This document shows positions 17,487 to 28,316 of a stretch of DNA of 33,708 nt, piece after piece; position 1 is the stretch's first letter, and every line of letters starts with the position of its first letter. This DNA comes from Bacteroidales bacterium (GTDB lineage: Bacteria; Bacteroidota; Bacteroidia; Bacteroidales; F082): the NCBI GenBank assembly GCA_017548125.1, contig JAFYNK010000080.1, forward strand, positions 1-33,708. Direction: 5' to 3'. Below the pieces are notes generated by a model. That model was not told the DNA's origin. It searched no databases and worked only from the letters and a program-made list of their open reading frames with translations. A program made the translations under genes and the position numbers.

Positions 17487-17537
17487 ATTCCAGATGTTTT
17501 TAGGATTTAAATACAGGTTTTTGTAGAGAGAAAAAAA
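17487..17537. repeat. 51-bp direct repeat, copy 2
   Basis: Identical over 51 bases to 16152-16202. Here the sequence is non-coding: a relic of the beta-barrel gene end lying between the ATPase gene and the terminator before gyrB. Confidence 0.95.
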
Positions 17538-17550
17538 GATAATTTTTTAA

Positions 17551-19614
<2,064 letters not shown>

Positions 19615-19632
19615 CAAACAAATACATCAGTT

Positions 19633-20247
19633 ATGGATAACAACGACAACAAATTAGACATCTTAACAAAAAAGATTTACGAAGAAGGTATCGAAAAAGC
19701 TCAACACGATGCTAACGATATTCTCGAAAAAGCTAAGAAAGATGCCGAAAATATCATCAAAGAAGCTGAAGCGAAAGCTAACAGTATCATAGCTAAAGCA
19801 AATGCCGACTCAGCCAACCTCAAACAAAAGACAGAAGCTGAACTAGGAATGAGCGTGAAACAGACTGTAGCATCTTTGAAACAACAAATAACAAATCTCA
19901 TTTCTAATAAGATTGCCGTTGACATGACAACAGCAGCGTTCAAAGATGAAGAGTTTGTCAGAGAACTCATGAGCAGAATCATAGAGAAATGGAATGCTGA
20001 AGGCAACGCAAGCCTTAACGTGATGATGAACGACAAAGAAAAAGAAGAGTTCGAGAAATTCCTTCTCGCAAAACATAAGAGTCTGCTTGACGGCAATCTG
20101 ACACTTATCACCAACACAGGTCAAAAAGATGGCTTCGTAGTCCAGCCGAAAGACGGAAGCTACAAAATAACATTCTCTGAAAAAGTGTTTGAAGAATTCT
20201 TCAATGCTTACATCAAGGAATATTCAAAGAAATTGTTATTTTCTTAA
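19633..20247 (+). CDS. atpE: V-type ATP synthase subunit E
   Basis: A 204-residue subunit E, which forms the peripheral stator stalk of V/A-type ATPases. The first about 100 residues are a charged coiled coil rich in Ala, Lys and Glu (EKAKKDAENIIKEAEAKANS), followed by a compact C-terminal domain with FVVQPKDGSYKITFSEKVFEEFF. It begins 18 bp after gyrB and is likely transcribed from the gyrB promoter. A terminator-like hairpin follows before the next subunit gene. Confidence 0.9.
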   Translation: MDNNDNKLDILTKKIYEEGIEKAQHDANDILEKAKKDAENIIKEAEAKANSIIAKANADSANLKQKTEAELGMSVKQTVASLKQQITNLISNKIAVDMTTAAFKDEEFVRELMSRIIEKWNAEGNASLNVMMNDKEKEEFEKFLLAKHKSLLDGNLTLITNTGQKDGFVVQPKDGSYKITFSEKVFEEFFNAYIKEYSKKLLFS

Positions 20248-20255
20248 TTTATATT

Positions 20256-20289
20256 AGATATATCTGTTTTTCAGGTATATCTTTTTTTT
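20256..20289 (+). terminator. Terminator-like hairpin inside the V-ATPase operon
   Basis: AGATATATCTG (20256-20266) pairs with CAGGTATATCT (20272-20282, one G-U pair) around TTTTT, followed by seven T. No TAnnTTTG promoter is visible between it and the next start codon, so it may act as an attenuator reducing transcription of the downstream subunits. Confidence 0.6.
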
Positions 20290-20318
20290 AACTTATTGTT
20301 AATAATAACATAAAGACT

Positions 20319-21152
20319 ATGAACATTGCAGGAGGAAATTATTATTGCCTGATAGCAGGACTACCAGAAATTAGTCCAGACGACAAAAAATTGAGTCTCT
20401 CAGTGCAAGAGTTACGCAGCTATCTCAGCGACTATCTTACAAAAGATGAGATGGATATAATCAATCTTTTCTTCTACCCTAACGACAACGCTCAGATATT
20501 GCGTCTTTTACAGAAACAAGAGCCTGATCCTACTCTACAGACTGTTTTCACAGCCTCTCAGTTGGAAGACGAAATCAACGACCCAATGTTCGTACCTTCT
20601 TATATCAAGGAATATCTTCTCGACTTGCAAAAAGAAGACAAAGAAAAGGACAATCGTCTTCCTGAAGTTGAACTAAGCGAGAGATATTGGAATTACATGC
20701 TCTCTCAAAAAGAGAGACTAGTGAAAAAATATGCAGAGTTTTCATTGAATATCAAGAATTTGATTACTGCGATCAACTGTCGCAAATATCAAATAGATAT
20801 AGAAAAAGAAGTCATTGGCAACTCATATTTCGTGAATCAATTAAAGACATCACGTGCCAAAGACTTTGAACTATCTGACGATTATCCTTACGTTGACAAG
20901 ATTTTGTCTTTGTTTGAAAAAGACAGCACAGCCGAAAGAGAATATAAAATAGACATGCTTTATTGGGAGTTTCTCGATGAAATGACAAGTCACAAATATT
21001 TTACATTCGACAACGTATTGGCATTCACGCTCAAACTGATGATTTTGGAACGCTGGAGCAATATGACTACAGAACAAGGAAAGAAGATTTTCCGCGAGTT
21101 GCTTGACCGTTTCAAGACAGAATTCCAGTTTGCCAAAGAATTTGATATATAA
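20319..21152 (+). CDS. DUF2764 protein of the V-ATPase operon
   Basis: A 277-residue soluble, helix-rich protein of the DUF2764 family, which occurs between subunits E and A in V-ATPase operons of Bacteroidota and Chlamydiae. Family-like parts include YYCLIAGLPEISPDDK at the N-terminus and FELSDDYPYVDKILSLFE. No gene for subunit C or F is seen in the operon, so this protein may stand in for subunit C, which links the central stalk to the rotor; that is inferred from position only. The subunit A gene begins 16 bp downstream. Confidence 0.82.
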   Translation: MNIAGGNYYCLIAGLPEISPDDKKLSLSVQELRSYLSDYLTKDEMDIINLFFYPNDNAQILRLLQKQEPDPTLQTVFTASQLEDEINDPMFVPSYIKEYLLDLQKEDKEKDNRLPEVELSERYWNYMLSQKERLVKKYAEFSLNIKNLITAINCRKYQIDIEKEVIGNSYFVNQLKTSRAKDFELSDDYPYVDKILSLFEKDSTAEREYKIDMLYWEFLDEMTSHKYFTFDNVLAFTLKLMILERWSNMTTEQGKKIFRELLDRFKTEFQFAKEFDI

Positions 21153-21168
21153 TAAAAAAACATATAAC

Positions 21169-22929
21169 ATGAATAAGACAATAGGAAAAGTAGTAAGTAT
21201 CATCTCCAACTTAGTTTTGGTTCGCATCGAAGGCGATGTTTTCCAGAACGAGATATGTTTCATCTTTTTAGGTGAAGAAAAATTGATGGCTGAAGTTATT
21301 AAGATTATTGGCGACATAGCATACGTTCAGGTTTTCGAAAGTACACGCGGACTCAAGCCAGGTTCAAAGGTAGAGTTTGAAGGACACATGTTGGAAGTTG
21401 AACTTGGTCCAGGCTTGCTCTCAAAGAACTTCGACGGACTTCAGAACGACCTCGACAAGATGGACGGTGTCTTCTTGAAGAGAGGTCTTTACACACCAGC
21501 TCTCGAAGATGATAAGAAATGGGCTTTCACTCCATTGGCCAAAGCAGGCGACAAAGTTGTTGCTGGCGACTGGCTAGGCAATGTGAAGGAAAACTGGCTC
21601 GACCACAAGATAATGGTGCCTTTCAAATTTGAAGGCGAATATACAGTGGCATCTGTCGCTGCTGAAGGCGAATACACTATCAACGATGTCGTTGCAACAT
21701 TGAAAGACAAAGAAGGCGACATTCACAATGTCACAATGGTACAGAAATGGCCTGTGAAACTTGCCGTCAAAGCATATAAGAGCAAACCACGTCCATTCCG
21801 TCTGCTAGAGACAGGCGTACGTGTCATCGACACCATGAACCCAATCCTTGAAGGCGGCACCGGTTTCATCCCTGGACCTTTCGGCACAGGCAAGACCGTT
21901 CTCCAACACTCATTGGCAAAGTATGCCGACGCCGACATCATCATCATGGCTGCCTGCGGCGAACGTGCTAACGAAGTAGTGGAAATCTTCGCCGAGTTCC
22001 CTCACCTCGAAGACCCTCGCACAGGACGTTCATTATATGAAAGAACAACAATCATCGCCAACACATCCAACATGCCAGTAGCAGCTCGTGAAGCTTCTGT
22101 TTACACTGCTATGACAATCGGTGAATATTACCGTGCTATGGGATTGAAAGTGTTCCTGCTGGCCGACTCCACTTCACGTTGGGCACAAGCACTCCGTGAG
22201 ATGTCAAACCGTTTGGAAGAACTACCAGGACAAGACGCCTTCCCTATGGACTTGTCAGCTATCATCGCTGGTTTCTACGCACGTGCAGGCATCGTTTATC
22301 TCAACAACGGCGCAACAGGTTCGGTAACATTCATCGGCACCGTTTCACCTGCTGGCGGTAACTTAAAAGAGCCTGTGACAGAGTCAACAAAGAAAGCTGC
22401 ACGTTGCTTCTATGCCTTGTCGCAGAACCGTGCCGACTCAAAGCGTTATCCAGCAATCGACACCATCGACTCATATTCAAAATATCTAGAATATCCAGAA
22501 TTCATCGATTATTCAAAAGAGAAGCTTGATGAGAACTGGGTCGAAATAGTTAGCGAAGCACGTAACATTTTGATTCGTGGTAAAGAAACAGAAGAACAAA
22601 TCAACATTCTCGGTGACGACAGCGTGCCAATCGATTACCATGTCACATTATGGAAATCAGAATTAATTGACTTCGTCATTCTTCAACAAGATGCATTCGA
22701 CAAGATTGACGCTTCAACATCATTGGAACGTCAAGAATATATGTTGAAAAAAATCATCGGCATAACTCGTTCTGACTTTGACTTTGAAAGCTTCGAAGAA
22801 GTTGGTATCTATTTCAAGAGACTCATCAACGTTTTCAGACAGTTAAACTACACCGTCTTCAAGTCAGAAGACTTCTACAACACTGAAAAGGAAGCAGATG
22901 CTATTCTTGAAGAAAGAATTATCAAATAA
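21169..22929 (+). CDS. atpA: V-type ATP synthase subunit A (catalytic)
   Basis: A 586-residue catalytic subunit that hydrolyses or makes ATP at three sites in the V1/A1 head. Walker A is GPFGTGKTVL, preceded by LLETGVRVIDTMNPILEGG. LADSTSRWAQALREMSNRLEELPGQ and the long insert typical of A subunits (FKFEGEYTVASVAAEGEY region) are present. The start at 21169 (MNKTIGKVVS) is chosen over an in-frame ATG at 21103, which lies inside the DUF2764 gene. Subunit B follows after 25 bp. Confidence 0.96.
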   Translation: MNKTIGKVVSIISNLVLVRIEGDVFQNEICFIFLGEEKLMAEVIKIIGDIAYVQVFESTRGLKPGSKVEFEGHMLEVELGPGLLSKNFDGLQNDLDKMDGVFLKRGLYTPALEDDKKWAFTPLAKAGDKVVAGDWLGNVKENWLDHKIMVPFKFEGEYTVASVAAEGEYTINDVVATLKDKEGDIHNVTMVQKWPVKLAVKAYKSKPRPFRLLETGVRVIDTMNPILEGGTGFIPGPFGTGKTVLQHSLAKYADADIIIMAACGERANEVVEIFAEFPHLEDPRTGRSLYERTTIIANTSNMPVAAREASVYTAMTIGEYYRAMGLKVFLLADSTSRWAQALREMSNRLEELPGQDAFPMDLSAIIAGFYARAGIVYLNNGATGSVTFIGTVSPAGGNLKEPVTESTKKAARCFYALSQNRADSKRYPAIDTIDSYSKYLEYPEFIDYSKEKLDENWVEIVSEARNILIRGKETEEQINILGDDSVPIDYHVTLWKSELIDFVILQQDAFDKIDASTSLERQEYMLKKIIGITRSDFDFESFEEVGIYFKRLINVFRQLNYTVFKSEDFYNTEKEADAILEERIIK

Positions 22930-22954
22930 TTGAAAACAAAAAATAACATATATC

Positions 22955-24277
22955 ATGAGTGCATTTCAAAAAGTTTATACAAAGATCAGTCAGGTCACGA
23001 AGGCGACATGCAGTCTGAAGGCTACAGGTGTCGGTTTCGATGAACTCGCATATATACACGGACGTCTGGCGCAGGTCGTTAAGATCTGGGGCGACGAAAT
23101 CACCTTACAGGTTTTCTCAGGAACAGAAGGCATCCCTACAAACGCTGAAGTCATTTTCTTAGGCAAGGCTCCTACCCTCAAGGTCAGCGACGAGTTATGC
23201 GGACGTTTCTTCAACGCATTCGGCCAGCCTATCGACGGCGGCCCAGAGGTAGATGGCGAAGAACGCGAGATTGGCGGACCATCTGTCAACCCGGTACAAC
23301 GCAAGCAGCCATCAGAGCTCATCGCCACCGGTATCGCTGGCATCGACTTGAACAACACCTTGGTCTCTGGACAGAAGATTCCATTCTTCGCCGACCCAGA
23401 CCAGCCTTTCAACCAGGTGATGGCTAATGTTGCGATGAAGGCACAGACCGACCGTATCATTCTCGGAGGCATGGGTCTCACCAACGACGATTATTTATAT
23501 TTCAAGAACTTATTCGAAAATGCCGGTATCTTAGACCATATCGTTTCATTCGTCAATACTACAGAAGCGCCTCCTGTCGAGCGTCTCCTCGTTCCAGACA
23601 TGGCGCTTACAGCAGCAGAATATTTCGCTGTAGATAAGAACGAAAAGGTATTGGTTCTCTTGACCGACATGACATTATATGCCGATGCCTTGAGTATCGT
23701 TTCCAACCGTATGGACCAAATCCCATCTAAAGACTCTATGCCAGGTTCTCTCTATTCCGACTTGGCTAAGATCTATGAAAAAGCGGTACAGTTCCCAAGC
23801 GGCGGATCTATCACCATCATCGCGGTTACAACATTGTCGGGCGGCGACATCACACACGCCATCCCTGACAACACAGGTTACATCACTGAAGGTCAGCTCT
23901 TCTTGCGTAAAGACACAGAAATAGGCAAGGTCATCGTTGACCCATTCCGCAGCTTGTCACGTTTGAAACAACTCGTTATCGGCAAGAAGACACGCGCCGA
24001 CCACCCTCAGGTGATGAACGCTTGTATCCGTCTGTATGCCGACGCTGCCAACGCTCGCACCAAACTTGAAAACGGCTTCGACTTGACAGACTACGACAAC
24101 CGCGTACTTGAATTCGCTAAAGAATATTCCAACGACCTGCTCGCTATCGACGTTGACCTCAAAATAGAACAGATGCTCGATACAGCATGGAACCTCTTCG
24201 GTAAATACTTCAACAAGTCTGAAGTGTCTATCAAGAAAGAATTCATGGATAAATATTGGAATGGTAAAGAAGATTAA
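22955..24277 (+). CDS. atpB: V-type ATP synthase subunit B
   Basis: A 440-residue non-catalytic nucleotide-binding subunit that alternates with A in the hexameric head. Typical features are the degraded P-loop region near ISGQKIPFFADPD, LVPDMALTAAEYFAVDKNEKVLVLLTDMT and PSKDSMPGSLYSDLAKIYEKA. The N-terminal beta-barrel domain covers about 1-75. Length is a little shorter than archaeal B subunits (about 460). It sits between A and D as in other Bacteroidota operons. Confidence 0.95.
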   Translation: MSAFQKVYTKISQVTKATCSLKATGVGFDELAYIHGRLAQVVKIWGDEITLQVFSGTEGIPTNAEVIFLGKAPTLKVSDELCGRFFNAFGQPIDGGPEVDGEEREIGGPSVNPVQRKQPSELIATGIAGIDLNNTLVSGQKIPFFADPDQPFNQVMANVAMKAQTDRIILGGMGLTNDDYLYFKNLFENAGILDHIVSFVNTTEAPPVERLLVPDMALTAAEYFAVDKNEKVLVLLTDMTLYADALSIVSNRMDQIPSKDSMPGSLYSDLAKIYEKAVQFPSGGSITIIAVTTLSGGDITHAIPDNTGYITEGQLFLRKDTEIGKVIVDPFRSLSRLKQLVIGKKTRADHPQVMNACIRLYADAANARTKLENGFDLTDYDNRVLEFAKEYSNDLLAIDVDLKIEQMLDTAWNLFGKYFNKSEVSIKKEFMDKYWNGKED

Positions 24278-24304
24278 TTGCCAATAAATTAAAATCTTAA
24301 AATT

Positions 24305-24904
24305 ATGGCAATAAAATTTCAATATAACAAAACATCGCTTCAACAACTGGAGAAACAGTTGAAGATACGAATGCGCACGCTGCCGACAATAAAAAGCAAA
24401 GAGTCGGCTCTGCGCCTCGAGGTGAAACGCTCCAAAGAAAAAGTCGAGGAGTTTGACGAGAAACTCGAGAGTATCTTGCAACAGTCAGGCGACATCCTAC
24501 GCTTATGGGGCGAGTTCAAGCCCGACCTCATCAGCGTGGAAGACGTGAAGTTCAGCATCAAGAAAATCGCCGGCGTCAACACTCCTGTGTATGAAGGAGC
24601 GACTTATAAGGTAAAGGAATTCAGCGTATTCAATATGCCATCATGGATTCTAGATGGATTAGAATATATGAAGTCGCTAATCGACATCACATTGGAACGC
24701 GAATTCTGGGTCCGTAAAATGGAACTGCTCAGCAAGGCAAGAAAGAAGACAACACAAAAAGTAAACCTTTATGAAAAGGTTCAGATACCTGGCTTCGAAA
24801 ACGCCATCCGTAAAATAAAACGCGTTATGGAAGACGAAGAAAACCTCGCTAAAGCAGCACAAAAGATAGTAAAAACGCGTCAAGAAAAGGAGGTAGCATC
24901 ATGA
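24305..24904 (+). CDS. atpD: V-type ATP synthase subunit D
   Basis: A 199-residue central-stalk subunit, an antiparallel coiled coil that turns inside the A3B3 head. KTSLQQLEKQLKIRMRTLP and LKS-like heptads at the N-terminus and KIKRVMEDEENLAKAAQKIVK at the C-terminus form the two long helices. The stop overlaps the ATG of subunit I as ATGA. The strong ribosome site AAGGAGG (24887-24893) for subunit I lies within the end of this gene. Confidence 0.92.
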   Translation: MAIKFQYNKTSLQQLEKQLKIRMRTLPTIKSKESALRLEVKRSKEKVEEFDEKLESILQQSGDILRLWGEFKPDLISVEDVKFSIKKIAGVNTPVYEGATYKVKEFSVFNMPSWILDGLEYMKSLIDITLEREFWVRKMELLSKARKKTTQKVNLYEKVQIPGFENAIRKIKRVMEDEENLAKAAQKIVKTRQEKEVAS

Positions 24905-26715
24905 TTACACCTATGACAAAATTGACGATGTTAATTTATCATCGCGATTACAAACAATTCCTCATCGACCTTCGCGAACACGGCGTCGTTCACATTCATG
25001 CAAAGAAACAGACTCTGCAAGATGAAGTCATGAAGGCTAAGTTGGCTGAGATGAAGCATGTTTCTAATACGATAAAATTATTAGAGAAAGACTACAAGAC
25101 TACAAGACTACAAGACTACAAGTCTATAGACTTGAAAAATGCCGAGTTGCTTGCTTTCATCGATAGTAAGTTTGCAGAAATTGATTCCATACAACAACAG
25201 ATTGTTTCTCTACAGAAAGATGATAACGTCTATAATGTTTGGGGCAACTTCCCTGAAGAAGAAATCAAGAAAATACAAAGCAATAACTGGGACTTGAGAT
25301 TCTTCAGCGTGCCTAACAACAAATATGACGAGAAATGGGAACAGGAATTCAACGCTTTCTTGATTAACGAAATATCTGGCTTCAAATATTTCACCACACT
25401 CACCGCTAAAGACAAAGACGTCAACATCGATGCTGAGAAATATCACTTTCCTTCATTGTCAAAGTCAGAGATAACTGCTCAGATTGAAGAATTGAAGAAC
25501 AAGTTGGAATCAACAAGACAATATCTCAGAGAAGTCTCAGCAGATGCCATAGCAAAACTCAACGAATATAAGAGACTTGTCACCAATGACGCTAACTTTT
25601 ATAAAGTGAGTGAGGCTGCCGACAAATTAGCCGACGACAAAATCATGATGTTAGAAGGCTGGGTTCCTACTGAAATAGAAAAAGACACAATAGCATGGCT
25701 CGAAGACAGAGATATTTATTTCGAAGCTAAAGAGCCAGAGAAAAATGTCGATAATCCTCCTATCAAACTCAAGAACCGACGTTTCGCGAGATTATTCGAG
25801 ATGATTGGCAATATGTATTCAATCCCGACATATTGGGAATTGGATATGACACCATTCTTCGCTCCTTTCTTCGTGATGTTCTTCGGTTTCTGTATGGGCG
25901 ACCTCGGTTACGGCGCATTGATTTGCATCATCACATTAGCATTGATATTAAGCAAGAAACTCAAAGGCATGAGCGACATCTTATGGCTCGGTTTCTTCTT
26001 AGGATTCGGTACTGTCATCATGGGAACCATCAGCGGCACCTTCTTCGGCGTTCCGTTGTTAGAAGTTGAGGGCATCCCTATCGTAGATAAACTCAAAGGT
26101 ATCATGTTCCAACCTGATGGCATCTATTCAGCATTCTATGTATCATTGATAATAGGTGTGTTCCAGATTTTATTTGGTATGTGCTTGAAGATCATCAACC
26201 AGATAAAACTCTTCGGATTCGGCGCAGCAGTATCGACAATAGGATGGGTAATCTTATTACTCGGCGGCATCGTCACATTCCTCATCGATGGCATTGGCAT
26301 TCCATTCTACGCATGTATGGGTGTCGGCGCAGTCCTCATCTATTTATTGAACGGTCCGCTCAATTCATTTGTAGCGCCTTTGAAAAACATCGGTTCTGGA
26401 TTGTGGGACACTTACAACATGGCAACAGGTCTCTTAGGCGACGTCCTTTCATACATCAGATTGTTCGCCTTAGGTTTGTCAGGTTCTATCTTAGGCTTAG
26501 TATTTAACGACTTAGCAATGAATATGAAACCAGACATCCCAGTCCTTGGCACCATAGTAATGCTCTTGATATTAGTTTTCGGTCACACCATGAACATCGC
26601 ATTGTCAGCATTAAGTGCTTTCGTTCACCCAATGCGTTTGACATTCGTTGAGTTCTACAAAAACTCAGGATTCGTTGGTGGAGCAAAACAATATGAACCG
26701 TTTAAGAAAAATTAA
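24901..26715 (+). CDS. atpI: V-type ATP synthase subunit I
   Basis: A 604-residue membrane stator subunit (eukaryotic subunit a). Residues 1 to about 310 form a soluble coiled-coil arm; the rest holds about seven to eight membrane helices, including PTYWELDMTPFFAPFFVMFF and GDVLSYIRLFALGLSGS, which carries the conserved Arg of the ion half-channel. AAGGAGG lies 7 bases before the ATG, and the start overlaps the subunit D stop, so translation is coupled. Odd: residues about 64-75 (KDYKTTRLQDYK) are encoded by four perfect copies of an 8-bp repeat found in intergenic DNA of this window. Losing or gaining one copy would break the frame early. Confidence 0.94.
   Translation: MITPMTKLTMLIYHRDYKQFLIDLREHGVVHIHAKKQTLQDEVMKAKLAEMKHVSNTIKLLEKDYKTTRLQDYKSIDLKNAELLAFIDSKFAEIDSIQQQIVSLQKDDNVYNVWGNFPEEEIKKIQSNNWDLRFFSVPNNKYDEKWEQEFNAFLINEISGFKYFTTLTAKDKDVNIDAEKYHFPSLSKSEITAQIEELKNKLESTRQYLREVSADAIAKLNEYKRLVTNDANFYKVSEAADKLADDKIMMLEGWVPTEIEKDTIAWLEDRDIYFEAKEPEKNVDNPPIKLKNRRFARLFEMIGNMYSIPTYWELDMTPFFAPFFVMFFGFCMGDLGYGALICIITLALILSKKLKGMSDILWLGFFLGFGTVIMGTISGTFFGVPLLEVEGIPIVDKLKGIMFQPDGIYSAFYVSLIIGVFQILFGMCLKIINQIKLFGFGAAVSTIGWVILLLGGIVTFLIDGIGIPFYACMGVGAVLIYLLNGPLNSFVAPLKNIGSGLWDTYNMATGLLGDVLSYIRLFALGLSGSILGLVFNDLAMNMKPDIPVLGTIVMLLILVFGHTMNIALSALSAFVHPMRLTFVEFYKNSGFVGGAKQYEPFKKN
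25091..25122. repeat. 8-bp tandem repeat inside subunit I
   Basis: Four perfect copies of ACTACAAG, followed by a related TCTATAGACTTG. The same unit occurs in the intergenic arrays at 667-698, 27281-27320 and 33484-33507. Confidence 0.92.
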
Positions 26716-26736
26716 GAATTAGGAGTTGGCTCTGAC

Positions 26737-26778
26737 AGCCCAGAAGGGCTAAATAGATATAAGACAGGCTATATGCCT
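26737..26778. other. Two small hairpins between subunits I and K
   Basis: AGCCC-AGAA-GGGCT (26737-26750) and AGGC-TATAT-GCCT (26766-26778) lie in the 113-bp gap. No T run follows, so they are not typical terminators; they could be mRNA processing or stability elements that raise expression of the rotor subunit, or a dispersed palindrome. A fragment AATTAGGAGTTGG before them resembles the 7-bp repeats. Confidence 0.45.
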
Positions 26779-26816
26779 ATTAGAAAAAGAAATTAAAATT
26801 AATAATTAACAAATAA

Positions 26817-27278
<462 letters not shown>

Positions 27279-27280
27279 TA

Positions 27281-27320
27281 AAGACTACAAGTCAACAAGA
27301 CTACAAGACCACAAGACTAC
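27281..27320. repeat. 8-bp tandem repeats after the V-ATPase operon
   Basis: Five 8-bp units: AAGACTAC, AAGTCAAC, AAGACTAC, AAGACCAC, AAGACTAC. They begin two bases after the subunit K stop codon and end just before the terminator. Confidence 0.9.
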
Positions 27321-27325
27321 AAGTG

Positions 27326-27356
27326 GGAGCGTCATGGAAAATGGCGCTCCTTTTTT
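27326..27356 (+). terminator. Terminator of the V-ATPase operon
   Basis: GGAGCGTCAT (27326-27335) pairs with ATGGCGCTCC (27341-27350, one G-U pair) around GGAAA, followed by six T. A strong intrinsic terminator. Confidence 0.88.
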
Positions 27357-27430
27357 GTTTTCTCCACGGATTGCTCACAACACACGGCCTTTTTAACATT
27401 TTTTAACTTTTTTATTTGAAAATGAAACTT

Positions 27431-27438
27431 TAATTTTG
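27431..27438 (+). promoter_or_regulatory. -7 element of the DUF1016 gene
   Basis: TAATTTTG lies 25 bases upstream of the ATG at 27464. No -33 TTG is present at the usual spacing. Confidence 0.45.
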
Positions 27439-27463
27439 CGGAGAAACTTTAAATCAAAATTTT

Positions 27464-28112
27464 ATGAAAAAAAGCAAAACTCATGATCCAAAAGAAATTT
27501 CTTTTGAATCAAATCAAGAAAACATCATTACATCCGAATACAAAAATTGGATTGTAGATTTGAAGCTTCGTATCCGTCAAAGTCAGATTAAAGCTGCAGT
27601 AAAAGTCAACACTGAATTGCTCAGACTCTATTGGCAGATGGGAAGCGAGATTGTTGAAAAACAGAAGAACGCTCATTGGGGCGACGGATTCTTAAAACAA
27701 CTCAGCAATGACCTCATGTCAGATTTTCCTGATATGAAAGGGTTTTCTTATAGAAATTTAAGAGCCATCAAACAATGGTTTTTGTTTTATTATGAATCAT
27801 TTATAAAATGGCAACAAGCTGCTGCTATTTTAGAAGACACATTTCTTTCCATTCCATGGGGGGCACCATCTCTTGATAATGCAACGCTGCAAAGACATCA
27901 ACAAGGCTGTCTTCTATATACAGCAGACTCTAGAGAACAACTGGAGCAGAAACGTATTGGACTGGCAAATTGACTCTAATCTAAAAGATCTGCAACGCAG
28001 TCTCGAAGACAACATCTATCGTTTTTTGCTAGAACTTCAGATCTTATCGTATCTATCCATATTATTTTACTACATCACTCCATTACTACATTACTACAAA
28101 AAAGTCACGTAG
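27464..28112 (+). pseudogene. DUF1016 (YhcG-type) protein, frameshifted and truncated
   Basis: The first 130 codons encode a typical DUF1016 N-terminal domain (VDLKLRIRQSQIKAAVKVN, LLRLYWQMGSEI, FSYRNLRAIKQW). At a run of six G (27858-27863) the frame changes: removing one G would restore IPWGHHLLIMQRCKDINKA and then FYIQQTLENNWSRNVLDWQI in the next frame, as in intact family members. After IDSNL the gene appears to lose an internal stretch, resumes with SLEDNIYRFLLEL, and stops at 28112 without the PD-(D/E)XK nuclease domain. The last part runs through an 8-bp repeat array. It is therefore a decayed gene even if the frameshift were a sequencing error. Confidence 0.85.
28068..28099. repeat. 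8-bp tandem repeats at the truncated end of DUF1016
   Basis: Units TACTACAT, CACTCCAT, TACTACAT, TACTACAA, related to the TACATTAC units at 9800-9855. They mark the point where the DUF1016 homology ends. Confidence 0.8.
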
Positions 28113-28316
28113 TGACGACAGTTCCCAGGCAGGCGGTGAAGTGCGAAGCACGAAACCCCTGCATTCATGACCAGAATGATATTAAAAGTGCTGAAGGCAC
28201 GACAGAGTTTTTTCTGTCGTGCCTTCAGCACTTTGATTAATTTGGCAAATCTTCTTTGCAGGGATTCCGCACTACGTGCTTCATCACCTGCCTGGGAACT
28301 ACCGTTCCTTCGGAAC
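28104..28316. repeat. Compound palindromic element with central 22-bp hairpin
   Basis: Two 43-bp arms (28121-28163 and 28257-28299) are inverted relative to each other with 34 of 43 positions matching. Between them is a perfect 22-bp stem (28185-28206 with 28213-28234) around GTTTTT. Outside the arms are 5-bp hairpins: GTCAC-GTA-GTGAC (28104-28116) on the left and GTTCC-TTC-GGAAC (28304-28316) on the right. Inside each arm is another hairpin, GTGC-GAA-GCAC on the left and GCAC-TAC-GTGC on the right. No open frame explains it. It could be a non-autonomous mobile element, a structured RNA or a very elaborate terminator. Confidence 0.8.

Larger units (their letters stand above)
16203..17537. mobile_element. 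Possible inserted ATPase unit bounded by a 51-bp duplication
   Basis: The unit carries its own promoter and the AAA+/DUF4143 gene, and ends with the second 51-bp copy. The copy is a fragment of the beta-barrel gene with no function there. The simplest reading is that the ATPase unit was inserted behind the barrel gene with duplication of its end, leaving both neighbours intact. There is no integrase, transposase or terminal inverted repeat, so the mechanism is open and the mobile-element label is tentative. Confidence 0.4.
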
